Shown here piece after piece: positions 52,832-62,215 of a DNA stretch of 64,000 bases. The position numbers and the translations under genes are program-made. Under the pieces are notes generated by a model, which had not been told where the DNA came from, made no database searches, and saw only the letters and a list, made by a program, of their open reading frames with translations. Numbering within the stretch: position 1 is the first letter of the stretch; each line of letters opens with the position of its first letter. Origin of the DNA: Paenibacillus flagellatus (lineage in GTDB: Bacteria; Bacillota; Bacilli; Paenibacillales; NBRC-103111); NCBI RefSeq assembly GCF_003217775.1, contig NZ_QJVJ01000004.1:1-64000 (forward strand). Reading direction: 5' to 3'.

Positions 52832-55564
52832 TTACGGCTTGGCGATTTCCACGATTTTATCGTTGATCAAATAGACGGTAACGACGTTGCCGCTGACGAG
52901 CGCGGTCGGCGCGATCAGCTGCGTGCCTTGGTGGATATACGCTTTGTCGTGCAGCGGGTACGCCAGCTTGTCGTTGACGGTGCGGCGCATCAGGTTCAGC
53001 ACCTTGGTCGACGCATCGTACGATTGGACCGTGCGCTGCTCGCCCGGGATGATGAGGACGGTCGTGTTGCCCGACGTATCCTTCACCATCTCGACGCGGT
53101 CGTCCGGCTTCACCGACGCGAGCGACGGCAAGACGGTCGAGCCGTTACGCACGGAGACGTTCGTTCCGGTCTCGAACACGCGGGAAACGTTCGTATAATC
53201 CGTAACGGTCACCCGATTCGCCACCGCATCGACGCCCGTCACTTTGCCCCGGACGGCATCGAGTACCTGGACGCTCTCGATCGATTTGCCCATGAACGTA
53301 ATTTGCAGCGGCTCGTCGACCGCAATGTCGTTCGTGCTGACCGGCTGCCCGTTCCGGTGTACCGGCAAGCCGGACAACGAATACGAGGACGTGTTGCCGG
53401 CCAAATCTTTCACCGTAATCCGGCTGTTCGACGCATCCTTCGATATCGTATGGACGAGCTGCGTCTCGCGGACGGATACCCCGACGACCGTCTGCTGCGT
53501 ACCGTCGAAGAAGCCTCGCACGTAATCGCCCGTGCGCAGGTCGGTCAGCTTGGCCGACGGCAGGCTGTATTTATCGACGGACGTGTAGCTCAGCGTTTTG
53601 TACGTCTGGTAGCCGCCGGTCGGCGTCTTGATCGTCAATTCTCCGGTCGTCGTGCTGACGCTCGTCACGGTTCCTTCCATACGCGTCGCGATTTGAACCG
53701 ACAGCAGCGTGCTTTCCGATGCGACGACGTTGACGCGCTTGCCCTTGACGAAGTTCGACTGAAAGTTGGCGAGCGTCAGCTCGGTGTTGTCATACAGGAA
53801 CCGGGTTTTGTCGGTGACGAGATAGCTTTTCGGGTTGCCGAGCTCGTCCTTCACAAGCAAAATTTTGCTGTCGGCGATATACGTTTCGATCGTCGCCAGC
53901 GTGAAGTTTTGGATGCTCCGGCTTTGTACCGTCACTTTGTCGATTTTGTTCTGGTTGATTTCCAGCTTCAGCTGGTCGCCCGGCATCAAGTCGCGGATGG
54001 AGCCGAACGAGCCGTCTCCCATCACAACGAGCACGCGGTCGGACGCTTTGTACGACGCCAGCTCGTCGCCGGACTTTTGAATCGTAACGATCGTCTTGTC
54101 GTCGCTGAGCGAAAGAAGCTTCCCTTCGTCGCGCTTCTCGACAAGCTGCTGTACGACTTCCACTTTCACGACCTTGCTTTTCTTCACTTCGACGCGCACG
54201 ATGTCGCCTTCGAACAAATTCGCGGGATCGAAATAGTTGTCGCCCTGCCAGAAAACGGACTTGTCGGTCACTTTGAACGCTTCCTCGGCGCCGGTCTGCC
54301 GGTCTTTCACTTTGACGGTCAAATTGACGGGGTCGAACGACAGGAACGCCGCGTCCACCGTCTTGTTGATCGGCATTTCCTTGACGACGATTTGCGAAAT
54401 TTTCGCGTCTTGAATGAGCGCGTGCTTTTTCAGCTCGACGACGGAATCTTCCTGCAGCGAGCCCAAGCTTAAGCCGGCGCCGTTCAAGTCCCGCACCGAT
54501 ACGTTCGAAGCGAGGTCGTATGTATAATATTTGCCGTCCACCTCGATCGAGGCGGTCAATTCGTTCATATCGACGCTGACGAGCTTCCCTTCGACTCCGG
54601 TCATCGGAATTTCGTCGTTCGTCACTTCGATCAAATAGGCGGTACCCTGCTGATGCAGGACGTACACCTCGTTGTACAGCTTTACGTCGGAAGGCGTCAG
54701 CCGCGTCGTATCGTTTTTGTACGTGTAGAACGAAGCGTTCGTATGAAGCGTCACGTCTTTCGTCAAGCCGTTCTTGTCGCGAATCGTCAGCTTGGAGCCG
54801 TCGATCGCCATTACCGTGCCGACCAGCGCGCGGTCGGACAAGTTCGGCGAATATTTCTCGGCCCGGCTTAGGAACGTCGCCATCTGAGCCCGCGTCACGC
54901 CGTCGGCCGGCCGGAACGTATTGTCCTCGAACCCTTGGACGATGCCGAGCGATACCGCTTCGTTGACGTAGCCGGCGTTGCCGGACGAAATTTTATCGTT
55001 GTCGGCGAATGTGCCGGGGAATTCCGCTTTGGCGATCGCGTCCTGCTTTTTGCCGATGGCGCGCACGACGATTTTGGCAACCCACTCGCGCGGCGCTTCC
55101 TTCGTTCCCCACTTGGAGGCGGCGGCGTCATATTCCTCTTGAAGATCGATCAGCCCTTGATCGATCGCATACGCGATATAAGGCCGCGCGTCGCTTCTCA
55201 CGTCGCTCCACGGAAGCGAAATCGTCGCTTTGTTCTCGAGCGCTTTGCTCTCGAGCCCCATCATCCGGATCGCCATAATGATGACGTCCTGCTGGCTCAC
55301 TTTGCTATCCGGGTTATACCGGCCCATATCGTCGCCTTGGACGATGCCTTCAAGCAGCAGCTTGGAAATATGCTTGACGGCCCAATGGCTCGACGGTACG
55401 TCCGGGAAGCTGAGCTTGACATTGGCGGACGACGAAGCGTTCGTCGTCCCCGTCGTCGTGCTGCCTCCCGATACTTCCGCATAAGCGGGTGCCGCCAGCA
55501 CCATCGACGATACGAGCGAGTAGGCGACGGCCATTGTTAACGTTTTTTTCATGTTGCGTTTCAT
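52832..55564 (-). CDS. S-layer homology (SLH) domain surface protein
   Basis: 910 residues; GGAGGGAGAAACGGG precedes ATG 55564. Signal peptide to about AAPAYAE (residue 29), a Ser/Thr linker, then SLH motifs: FPDVPSSHWAVKHISKLL, PWSDVRSDARPYIAYAIDQG, and a third with FRPADGVTRAQMATFLSRAE (to about 235). The remaining 670 residues are repeated beta-rich units of roughly 100-115 residues (for example VRDLNG, VKDRQTG, VKDLAGN cores). SLH domains bind pyruvylated secondary wall polymer, so this is a cell-surface protein. No enzymatic motif seen. Confidence 0.9.
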   Translation of the reverse strand: MKRNMKKTLTMAVAYSLVSSMVLAAPAYAEVSGGSTTTGTTNASSSANVKLSFPDVPSSHWAVKHISKLLLEGIVQGDDMGRYNPDSKVSQQDVIIMAIRMMGLESKALENKATISLPWSDVRSDARPYIAYAIDQGLIDLQEEYDAAASKWGTKEAPREWVAKIVVRAIGKKQDAIAKAEFPGTFADNDKISSGNAGYVNEAVSLGIVQGFEDNTFRPADGVTRAQMATFLSRAEKYSPNLSDRALVGTVMAIDGSKLTIRDKNGLTKDVTLHTNASFYTYKNDTTRLTPSDVKLYNEVYVLHQQGTAYLIEVTNDEIPMTGVEGKLVSVDMNELTASIEVDGKYYTYDLASNVSVRDLNGAGLSLGSLQEDSVVELKKHALIQDAKISQIVVKEMPINKTVDAAFLSFDPVNLTVKVKDRQTGAEEAFKVTDKSVFWQGDNYFDPANLFEGDIVRVEVKKSKVVKVEVVQQLVEKRDEGKLLSLSDDKTIVTIQKSGDELASYKASDRVLVVMGDGSFGSIRDLMPGDQLKLEINQNKIDKVTVQSRSIQNFTLATIETYIADSKILLVKDELGNPKSYLVTDKTRFLYDNTELTLANFQSNFVKGKRVNVVASESTLLSVQIATRMEGTVTSVSTTTGELTIKTPTGGYQTYKTLSYTSVDKYSLPSAKLTDLRTGDYVRGFFDGTQQTVVGVSVRETQLVHTISKDASNSRITVKDLAGNTSSYSLSGLPVHRNGQPVSTNDIAVDEPLQITFMGKSIESVQVLDAVRGKVTGVDAVANRVTVTDYTNVSRVFETGTNVSVRNGSTVLPSLASVKPDDRVEMVKDTSGNTTVLIIPGEQRTVQSYDASTKVLNLMRRTVNDKLAYPLHDKAYIHQGTQLIAPTALVSGNVVTVYLINDKIVEIAKP

Positions 55565-55616
55565 CCCGTTTCTCCCTCCGCATTGTTTCCCATGATTGTC
55601 CTGTCGAAGCGCCGCT

Positions 55617-56156
55617 TCAGTTCCGTTTGATCGGATGCGGGAGGCTTACGTGGCCCATCAGGCTTTCGGTTTGCTTGCCTTCGACGAGCACGTCGATCGA
55701 CTGCACTTCGGCGAACTGGAACAGCGACTTGCGGATCGACTCGACGAGCAGCTGTTCCCCCGGAGAACCGAGCCGTCCTTCGGCGGCGATCGCGAGATCG
55801 ACGACGACTTGGCCGTCCTTGAACGCGGCCGAACGGTAATCGATCCCCTTGCTGAGCGACGACAACGAGGCGTCCGGCGACGTCTTCAGCGCGTTCAGCG
55901 CCGCTTTGTACTTATCGGAATCGCTCGCAAACGTTATCGTCGCTTCGCGCTCGATCAGCTTGTCGAGATTGTCGTCGGCGTAATACGTTTTGATCGTAAG
56001 CTGCTTGGCAGCAGGGGCACCGTCGTTCGGCTTCGCGCCATGCGTCGTGCCGGACGGCGCCGGATCGGTTTTCGTCTTCGCGTTGGCGCAGCCGGTTAAC
56101 GCCAGGGCGACGGCGACGCCAACAACAATATGCTTGTAACCGAAACTTCGCTTCAT
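55617..56156 (-). CDS. GerMN-domain lipoprotein
   Basis: 179 residues; TTAGGAGTG precedes ATG 56156. Type II signal with lipobox ALTGC (Cys about 23), Thr/Pro-rich linker, then a GerMN domain (LTIKTYYADDNLDKLIERE, YKAALNALKTSP, VVVDLAIAAEGRLGSPGEQLLVESI, SIDVLVEG). GerMN domains occur in the GerM sporulation protein and its relatives. The leader holds three 41-bp repeat units; it follows the amidase gene on the same strand. Confidence 0.85.
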   Translation of the reverse strand: MKRSFGYKHIVVGVAVALALTGCANAKTKTDPAPSGTTHGAKPNDGAPAAKQLTIKTYYADDNLDKLIEREATITFASDSDKYKAALNALKTSPDASLSSLSKGIDYRSAAFKDGQVVVDLAIAAEGRLGSPGEQLLVESIRKSLFQFAEVQSIDVLVEGKQTESLMGHVSLPHPIKRN

Positions 56157-56170
56157 CGAATCACTCCTAA

Positions 56171-56278
56171 GAACTTTGCCGTAGGCAAAGTTTACTACGA
56201 AAGCATACGCTGAACTTTGCCGAAGGCAAAGTTTACTTCGTAAGCCTAAGCCGAGCTTTGCCTAAGGCAACGGCTCGG
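56171..56278 (-). repeat. Two and a half 41-bp hairpin repeats before the GerMN lipoprotein gene
   Basis: Units at 56171-56211 and 56212-56252 share GAACTTTGCCG-n-AGGCAAAGTTT and a tail TTCGNAAGC; a third, partial unit is at 56253-56278. Each folds into a 9-bp hairpin (AACTTTGCC/GGCAAAGTT). The array touches the ribosome site TTAGGAG. Same family as 34283-34364. Confidence 0.85.
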
Positions 56279-56302
56279 CATATACCGGACCGATGCATCC
56301 GT

Positions 56303-57907
56303 TTATTTCGCGGGCGTGCCGGACTTCGCCGGCGCTTCCCCCGCCGGAATATCGGCCACTTTGACCGTCGACGCGCCGGCTGCTCCCGTCGCCGTTTCTT
56401 TGCTCGGCTGCTGTTCGTCTTTTCCGCTTTTCGCCTCTTGCTTGCTAATCGCAGCATCCTTTTTTGCGACCGATCCGCCGATCCGGAGCTGCTCTTTGAT
56501 TCCCGCGACGATCGCGGCGGCGACCCGATCCTGGAACTCGTCCGTATACATGGCGGCCTCGTCGATCGCATTGGACAAATATCCGACTTCGAGCAGAACG
56601 GCAGGCATCGTCGTCTCACGGGTCACTTTCAGACTCGACTCCCGCACGTTGCGATCCGGAAACCCGGTCGCTTCGACCAGCCAACGATGCATCCGCTTGG
56701 CGAACGCTTCGCTGTCCTCGCGGGTATAGTACGTTTCCGTCCCCCGAATCGACGGATTATACGAGTTGCCGTGAATCGACACGAACAAGTCGGCGTTGCT
56801 GCCGTTGGCCAGCGCCACCCGCTCGTCGAGCGTCGGATACGTGTCGTCCGTACGCGTCATGATCGTCTTGATGGCGGGCTCCTGTTGCAGCAGCTTGTAC
56901 ACTTTATTCGCCATCGGGAGCGTAAAATCCTTTTCCGGACGCGAATTTATCGATTTCGCGCCGGGGTCCTTGCCGCCATGACCGGCGTCGATGACGACCT
57001 TGTACGTCTTGGCGTCGAACCGGACCGCCCATTGGTGCGCCGATTTCGTTTCCGTCAATTGGTAATCGGAGTTTTGCTTCATGTCGAGCACGATCCGGAC
57101 GGTGGACGGCGAATCCGAGTATAGGGCGTACCGGATTTTTTCGACGTATGGATGATCGACGGTCATTTCGCCGACTTGCCCAGGTTTTCCCGGCTTGGCG
57201 AAAGCGCCGAGCGCCGTTCCGGGCAAGTCGATAACGATCCGGTACGGATCGGACAGCTCGAACGCCGTCGCTTTGACGTCCGCGCTCGTCTGGATGACGA
57301 TTTGCCCGCCCGACGCCTCGAGCTTCGTAAGTGTCGGCACTCCGCCTTCGCTCGCGTTCGCGCCGGGCTGGCTCCCCGTTCCCGGCTTCGCCGCCCCTCC
57401 GTTCCCGGGCGTGGACGGCTTCGAGTCGGGCTTCGTTTCGCCGCCGTTATTGGCCACGGTTTCCGACTCCTGCGCCTTCATGACCATTTTGACGGACCGA
57501 GTCGAGTCGTCCCAGCCGACCGTATGGCCGAGCTGCTCGGCAATAAACCGGATCGGCACGAACGTGAAGTCCCCGACGAGCGCCGGCGCTTCTTCGAGCA
57601 CTTCCTTTTTGCCGTCGACCGTCGCGGATTTGTCGCCGATCTTCATCTCGATCGTTTTCCCGCCGAATACGACCTTGACCCGCTGCTCCTTCTCGAACCA
57701 TTCCACTTTCGCGCCCAGCCCCTCCGATACGATACGGACCGGCACGATCGTAACGCCTTGGCCGATAATTTGCGGCGGCACTTCGGGATTCAGCTTCCTC
57801 TCGTTCAAAAACAGCTGGATCGGGCCGTCCGCGGCGAAAGCTTGGACCGGCGCCAGCAGCATCAAGGCGACCAACAGGGCGGGCAGCAACCATTTTACGT
57901 ACTTCAT
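56303..57907 (-). CDS. N-acetylmuramoyl-L-alanine amidase with copper-amine-oxidase-N and AMIN domains
   Basis: 534 residues. Signal peptide to about VQAFAAD (residue 26). A CuAO_N stalk (LFLNERKLNPEVPPQIIGQG, WDDSTRSVKMVM, about 30-145) is followed by a Gly/Pro linker, an AMIN domain (about 190-290), and Amidase_3 (from VVIDAGHGGKDPGA, about 300-490) with zinc ligands His/Glu/His (SIHGNSYNP) and Glu (LLEVGYLSN). A charged C-terminal tail ends it. Secreted; cleaves stem peptide from muramic acid. Upstream of the GerMN lipoprotein. Confidence 0.92.
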   Translation of the reverse strand: MKYVKWLLPALLVALMLLAPVQAFAADGPIQLFLNERKLNPEVPPQIIGQGVTIVPVRIVSEGLGAKVEWFEKEQRVKVVFGGKTIEMKIGDKSATVDGKKEVLEEAPALVGDFTFVPIRFIAEQLGHTVGWDDSTRSVKMVMKAQESETVANNGGETKPDSKPSTPGNGGAAKPGTGSQPGANASEGGVPTLTKLEASGGQIVIQTSADVKATAFELSDPYRIVIDLPGTALGAFAKPGKPGQVGEMTVDHPYVEKIRYALYSDSPSTVRIVLDMKQNSDYQLTETKSAHQWAVRFDAKTYKVVIDAGHGGKDPGAKSINSRPEKDFTLPMANKVYKLLQQEPAIKTIMTRTDDTYPTLDERVALANGSNADLFVSIHGNSYNPSIRGTETYYTREDSEAFAKRMHRWLVEATGFPDRNVRESSLKVTRETTMPAVLLEVGYLSNAIDEAAMYTDEFQDRVAAAIVAGIKEQLRIGGSVAKKDAAISKQEAKSGKDEQQPSKETATGAAGASTVKVADIPAGEAPAKSGTPAK

Positions 57908-58516
57908 CGTTCACCTCTGAGCTTCATTCGATTTCATAACCGTTCGGGCAAATCCGGCAACGCCTCTCCCGCTCTATGAAAATGCGCCGCGATCGGACAA
58001 AGGTTGCATAGATTTGCCAGCATCAGACATAGGGTTAGACGATGAAAAACGGTCAAAAGTTGCGATTAAAATACAAATTATTCTATCATTCCGACAAAAA
58101 AACGAGAATCGGGCCGATAGAGCCCGATAGAATGCGAACGCTCCCGATTAAGCCGCAAATGCCCCGTTTTCGCCGTACCCGTCCAAGCTTGCTCGGACAA
58201 AAAGAAAAACCGCCCGGAACCGGGCTGCGATATGGTTCGCGTGCTGTAGCAGCTGTCGTTGGAGGAGCTGAAGGTCGCCGAAGACGCTGATCCGCATGCT
58301 GCGGAGCGTTTAATCGATGAACGTTTAGCCGGATATCGGTTTCCATTGGATTCGGACAGGTTTCGGGCTTTCCGTGGAAAAGAAAAAGGACCAGCTCATC
58401 CGGATTTTAAGGTGGAAGCCGTCCACCGTCGTGAAACGTAAACCGATTCGCAGCTGACAAAAAAACCGCAACGGGAACGTCCCGTGCGGTTTTTCGCTTC
58501 CTTCCTCCGGCTTCGA
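57908..58516. other. 608-bp region without an intact gene
   Basis: It holds several hairpins: TCGGGC/GCCCGA (58109-58127) and GCCCGG/CCGGGC near 58212-58226, followed in minus sense by GGTTTTTCTTTTT, a probable terminator with no gene feeding it. A plus frame at 58232-58441 contains SLEELKVAEDADPHAAERLI after an in-frame TAG, then RFPLDSDRFRAFRGKEKG; it looks like a decayed gene fragment of unknown family. Confidence 0.5.
58461..58498. terminator. Bidirectional terminator after leuD
   Basis: CCGCAACGGGA pairs with TCCCGTGCGG (one bulged A) with A-run before and TTTTT after (58490-58494). Confidence 0.75.
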
Positions 58517-59116
58517 TCAGCCGAGGCGGGCGGCGTGCTTCGCCTCATAAGCGGAGATCAAATCTTCATGCTGCAGCGTCAGGCCGATGTCGTCGAGACC
58601 GAGCAGCAAAAATTGGCGGCGGTGTTCGTCCAAATCGAATGCGATGTGAAGGCCTTGGCCGTCCTTAATCGTCTTGTTCTCCAAATCCACGGTCAGCTTG
58701 TAGCCTTCGTTCGCGGCCGTGCGCTGGAACAGCTCCTCCACCTGCTCCTCGCTCAGCTTGATCGGCAAAATGCCGTTTTTGAAGCAGTTATTATAGAAAA
58801 TGTCGGCGAACGACGGCGCAATGACGACTTTGAAGCCGTAGTCCATAATCGCCCACGGAGCATGCTCGCGGGACGAGCCGCAGCCGAAGTTGGCGCGGGA
58901 AATGAGCACCGATGCGCCTTGGTAGCGCGCCTTGTTCATTTCGAATTCCGGATTGACGTCGCCCTTCTCGTCGAAGCGCCATTCATAGAACAGAAACTGG
59001 CCGAAGCCGGTCCGTTCGATTCGTTTCAAAAATTGCTTCGGAATAATCGCGTCCGTATCGACGTTAACCCGGTCCACCGGAGCTACGAGACCGGTATGCT
59101 GTTTGAATGCTTCCAT
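58517..59116 (-). CDS. leuD: 3-isopropylmalate dehydratase small subunit
   Basis: 199 residues; AAGGAGAGG precedes ATG 59116. Swivel domain with [31 protein letters not shown] and [13 protein letters not shown]. It forms isopropylmalate isomerase with LeuC in leucine biosynthesis (2-isopropylmalate to 3-isopropylmalate). Thirty bases after leuC, same strand. Confidence 0.95.
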   Translation of the reverse strand: MEAFKQHTGLVAPVDRVNVDTDAIIPKQFLKRIERTGFGQFLFYEWRFDEKGDVNPEFEMNKARYQGASVLISRANFGCGSSREHAPWAIMDYGFKVVIAPSFADIFYNNCFKNGILPIKLSEEQVEELFQRTAANEGYKLTVDLENKTIKDGQGLHIAFDLDEHRRQFLLLGLDDIGLTLQHEDLISAYEAKHAARLG

Positions 59117-59145
59117 CGGTTATCCTCTCCTTATCGGCTCCGCGG

Positions 59146-60567
59146 TTACACGCCCGCTTCGACTTTGAATTTCCAATCGCGCACGTCCACGAAATGTCCT
59201 TTGATGGCCGCGGCCGCCGCCATCGCCGGCGAGACCAGATGCGTCCGACCTCCGCGTCCTTGGCGTCCTTCGAAGTTCCGGTTCGAGGTGGAGGCGCAGC
59301 GCTGTCCCGGGCTCAATACGTCCGGATTCATCGCGAGACACATGCTGCAGCCCGCGTCGCGCCATTCGAAGCCCGCTTCGGTGAAAATTTTGTCGAGCCC
59401 TTCCTTCTCCGCCTGCAGCTTGACGCGGCCGGAGCCCGGAACGACGATCGCGTTCACGTGGGAAGCGACTTTGTAGCCTTTCGCAACCGCGGCGGCGGCG
59501 CGCAAATCTTCGATCCGGCCGTTCGTACACGAGCCGATGAAGACGACGTCCACTGTCAGGTCGGTCATCGGCGTCCCCGGCGTCAAGCCCATATATTCGA
59601 TCGCCTTTTCGGCCGCTTTCCGTTCGTTTTCCGTCGCGAAGCTTTTCGGATCCGGCACGCGCGCCGTCACGTCGGTACCCATGCCCGGGCTCGTTCCCCA
59701 AGTCACTTGCGGGATGAGCGATTCGGCGTCGAATTCGACGACCGTATCGAACGTCGCGCCTTCGTCGGTGACGAGCTGCTTCCACGTTTCGACCGCCCGG
59801 TCGAACGCTTCGCCTTGCGGCACGTAGTCGCGTCCGCGCAAGTAGTCGAACGTCGTCTGGTCGGGAGCGATCATGCCCGCTCTGGCACCCGCTTCGATCG
59901 ACATGTTGCAGACGGTCATCCGTTCTTCCATCGACAAATTGCGAATCGCTTCGCCCGTATATTCGATGACGTAGCCCGTTGCGAAATCGGTACCGTATTT
60001 GGCGATAATGCCGAGAATCAAGTCTTTCGCCGTAATGCCCGTCTTCAGCTTGCCGACGACGCGCACTTCCATCGTTTTCGGCTTCGCTTGCTGCAAGCAT
60101 TGGGTCGCGAGCACGTGCTCCACTTCGCTCGTCCCGATGCCGAAGGCGAGCGCGCCGAACGCGCCGTGCGTCGAGGTGTGGCTATCGCCGCAGACGATCG
60201 TTTTGCCCGGATGGGTCAAGCCGACCTCCGGCCCCATGACGTGAACGACGCCTTGGTCGACATGGTTCAAGTCGAACAGCGTGACGCCGAAATCGGCGCA
60301 GTTTTTCGACAGCGTGTCGATTTGCTGCTTCGAAATCGGGTCCGCGATGTTGAACCGGTCTTTCGTCGGTACGTTATGGTCCATCGTCGCAAACGTCAAA
60401 TCCGGCCTGCGCACTTTCCGGTTCGCGAGACGCAGCCCCTCGAACGCCTGGGGAGAGGTCACTTCGTGCACCAGATGAAGGTCGATATAAATAATGCTAG
60501 GCTTGCCTTCCTCCTGATGGATGACGTGATTGTCCCAAATTTTTTCGAACATCGTTTTCTTAGCCAT
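59146..60567 (-). CDS. leuC: 3-isopropylmalate dehydratase large subunit
   Basis: 473 residues; GAGGTGA is six bases before ATG 60567, while the GTG inside that site is rejected as start. Iron-sulfur ligands GSCTNGR and [12 protein letters not shown], and aconitase-like active-site stretches [22 protein letters not shown]. It works with LeuD. The two genes stand alone here, separate from ilv-leu genes, and have their own promoter region. Confidence 0.95.
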   Translation of the reverse strand: MAKKTMFEKIWDNHVIHQEEGKPSIIYIDLHLVHEVTSPQAFEGLRLANRKVRRPDLTFATMDHNVPTKDRFNIADPISKQQIDTLSKNCADFGVTLFDLNHVDQGVVHVMGPEVGLTHPGKTIVCGDSHTSTHGAFGALAFGIGTSEVEHVLATQCLQQAKPKTMEVRVVGKLKTGITAKDLILGIIAKYGTDFATGYVIEYTGEAIRNLSMEERMTVCNMSIEAGARAGMIAPDQTTFDYLRGRDYVPQGEAFDRAVETWKQLVTDEGATFDTVVEFDAESLIPQVTWGTSPGMGTDVTARVPDPKSFATENERKAAEKAIEYMGLTPGTPMTDLTVDVVFIGSCTNGRIEDLRAAAAVAKGYKVASHVNAIVVPGSGRVKLQAEKEGLDKIFTEAGFEWRDAGCSMCLAMNPDVLSPGQRCASTSNRNFEGRQGRGGRTHLVSPAMAAAAAIKGHFVDVRDWKFKVEAGV

Positions 60568-60597
60568 AGGGTTCACCTCGTTACGTTCTTTGTACCG

Positions 60598-60644
60598 ATC
60601 ATACCACGGTCATCATCATTGCTCCAAGATATAATAGCTATAGC
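60598..60644 (-). promoter_or_regulatory. leuCD promoter with a nearby palindrome
   Basis: On the minus strand TTGGAG (60622-60627), 18-base spacer, TGG-TATGAT (60598-60606). Directly upstream is GCTATAGC (60637-60644) within further CTAT/ATAG copies, a pattern like LysR-type regulator sites. A LysR gene lies 1.6 kb away. Confidence 0.5.
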
Positions 60645-60855
60645 CTCGATAGGAAAAAACAATAGCCAATCACCTCGGCGATGCCCGACAATCCCTACCT
60701 TAACACAGTTCGATTCCCGAATCACCCGGTACGTTGCGGAAAAATCTTCGAGACTATCAACCAAATTTTGCCCCATCGTGAAAACCGCATAGATCCAACT
60801 AGATTCGGCCTGCATTTACTATAGCAATCCTTTGACGAAAAGAGGTGGATCTTCC

Positions 60856-61110
60856 ATGAGTCGCGTACGCATACCCGCCCAACCCGATCTCGTCTTGATC
60901 GCTTGGATTCGCAACCCGCTCGTTCCCGGCTCCCGCCGTACGATAACGGCTGTTCGCGTTATCGGCAGCGCACGGCCGTGCGTCGATTTGCTCCGGCCGG
61001 GCAGACGGCTTTCCGCCGCGCTGCGCTGCTTGAGGCGCAACGGCTTCGTCGTCGTGGTCAGCGAAAGAACGTCGAACGTCAGCGGATTCGTGCTTCTGAA
61101 ACGAAGCTGA
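60856..61110 (+). CDS. Small basic hypothetical protein
   Basis: 84 residues from ATG 60856, eight bases after AGAGGTGG. Arg-rich, with PDLVLIAWIRNPLVPGSRRT and LRCLRRNGFVVVVSERTSNVSG. No family recognised. It is oriented away from leuCD; a GGACGATTG/CAATCGTCC inverted repeat (61124-61153) follows but lacks a T-run. Confidence 0.5.
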   Translation: MSRVRIPAQPDLVLIAWIRNPLVPGSRRTITAVRVIGSARPCVDLLRPGRRLSAALRCLRRNGFVVVVSERTSNVSGFVLLKRS

Positions 61111-61320
61111 TGACGGTCGGGAAGGACGATTGCCGCATTTGCGACAATCGTCCCCCTACATAGGAACGGTATTGCACCCCGCTTCGGGTTTATCGCGAAA
61201 CGGGACGGATCGGTCCCCCTGTCGGATTGCCCAGACGCAGGAGGAAAACGGGGGATCGCTGTCGAATTACCCCACTTTACGCGTGGTATGTCGTACTTTG
61301 GATACAGAGGTGAGAGCGTT

Positions 61321-62202
61321 ATGAAGAAACGGACAGTGCTGGCGCTGTCGGCTTTTATTACGATCGGGGCTAGTTTTACGGCGGGCGTCTACGCTCAAGA
61401 CGTCATTCAAAAGGTGGAGGCGTACTTGCGACCCGATTTCAAGGTCGTCTTGAACGGGCAGCAGGTGAATTTGAACGCCCCTCCTCTCGTGTACGACAAC
61501 AGCTCTTATCTTCCGTTGAAGCTTGTCGGACAGCTGCTGGGGGCACAGGTGAACTGGGACAGCCAAAGTCAAACGATCCATATTGTCAATCGGATCTATA
61601 GCGAACAGGCCGAAACTCCGGAGGAAATTACGGACGAGGTTACGATGATAACGCCTCGTGTGGAGACAGTCAAATATTTGGGCAGAACTTATACGCTCTT
61701 GAAAATTTATGATAACAAGTGGACGACTTTGTATCGATTGAGCGACGCCCGGAAGATGGGTATCGATACGAAAGGACTTCGTTTGTCTAAGGAGAAGTAT
61801 ACGGAGGATATATATGTTAGCGAAGAAGAGCTGAAAAAAGCTTGGAAGGAGACGCCCGAGCCCTCCTATACATACGACTATACAAGCCCGGTTCCGATGG
61901 GTCAAATTTCAGATTTAAAAGTTATTGATGCTTTGAACGATTTCGCCAAATCAGTTTCCAAATATAAAATAGGTGACAAAGAGTATTACACCGAACCGAT
62001 CCTTATGGAACCTGCTGAAAAGGTTAATCAGTTTTATTATTGGTGTCGGGTCAATGGGAAATTTTCCAAATATGTGATTACGCTGATTCCGTTCTCTGAG
62101 CTTCACGGAGGTCGGTTAGACCCCAACGGTGTTCAATACTTACCGAACGGGTATACTTATAAGCAACTTGAACCCGACGATCCCGAATATTATTCGTATT
62201 AA
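61321..62202 (+). CDS. Secreted copper-amine-oxidase-N (stalk) domain protein
   Basis: 293 residues from ATG 61321, preceded by GAGGTGA. Signal peptide MKKRTVLALSAFITIGASF to about VYAQD. CuAO_N domain: VVLNGQQVNLNAPPLVYDNS, then SYLPLKLVGQLLGAQVNWDSQ. The C-terminal 190 residues are acidic and Tyr-rich, with no known domain. Codon use and base composition are more A/T-rich than the leu and lysR genes on either side, which may mean transfer. Confidence 0.78.
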   Translation: MKKRTVLALSAFITIGASFTAGVYAQDVIQKVEAYLRPDFKVVLNGQQVNLNAPPLVYDNSSYLPLKLVGQLLGAQVNWDSQSQTIHIVNRIYSEQAETPEEITDEVTMITPRVETVKYLGRTYTLLKIYDNKWTTLYRLSDARKMGIDTKGLRLSKEKYTEDIYVSEEELKKAWKETPEPSYTYDYTSPVPMGQISDLKVIDALNDFAKSVSKYKIGDKEYYTEPILMEPAEKVNQFYYWCRVNGKFSKYVITLIPFSELHGGRLDPNGVQYLPNGYTYKQLEPDDPEYYSY

Positions 62203-62215
62203 GCGAGGACTTGCC

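Noticed and set aside
58042-58346. Two open frames (plus and minus) in the 58-kb gap
   Set aside because: Low complexity, across hairpins and poly-A runs, no ribosome sites.
60573-60815. 80-codon minus frame upstream of leuC
   Set aside because: It runs through the leuC promoter, has no ribosome site and encodes no recognisable domain.
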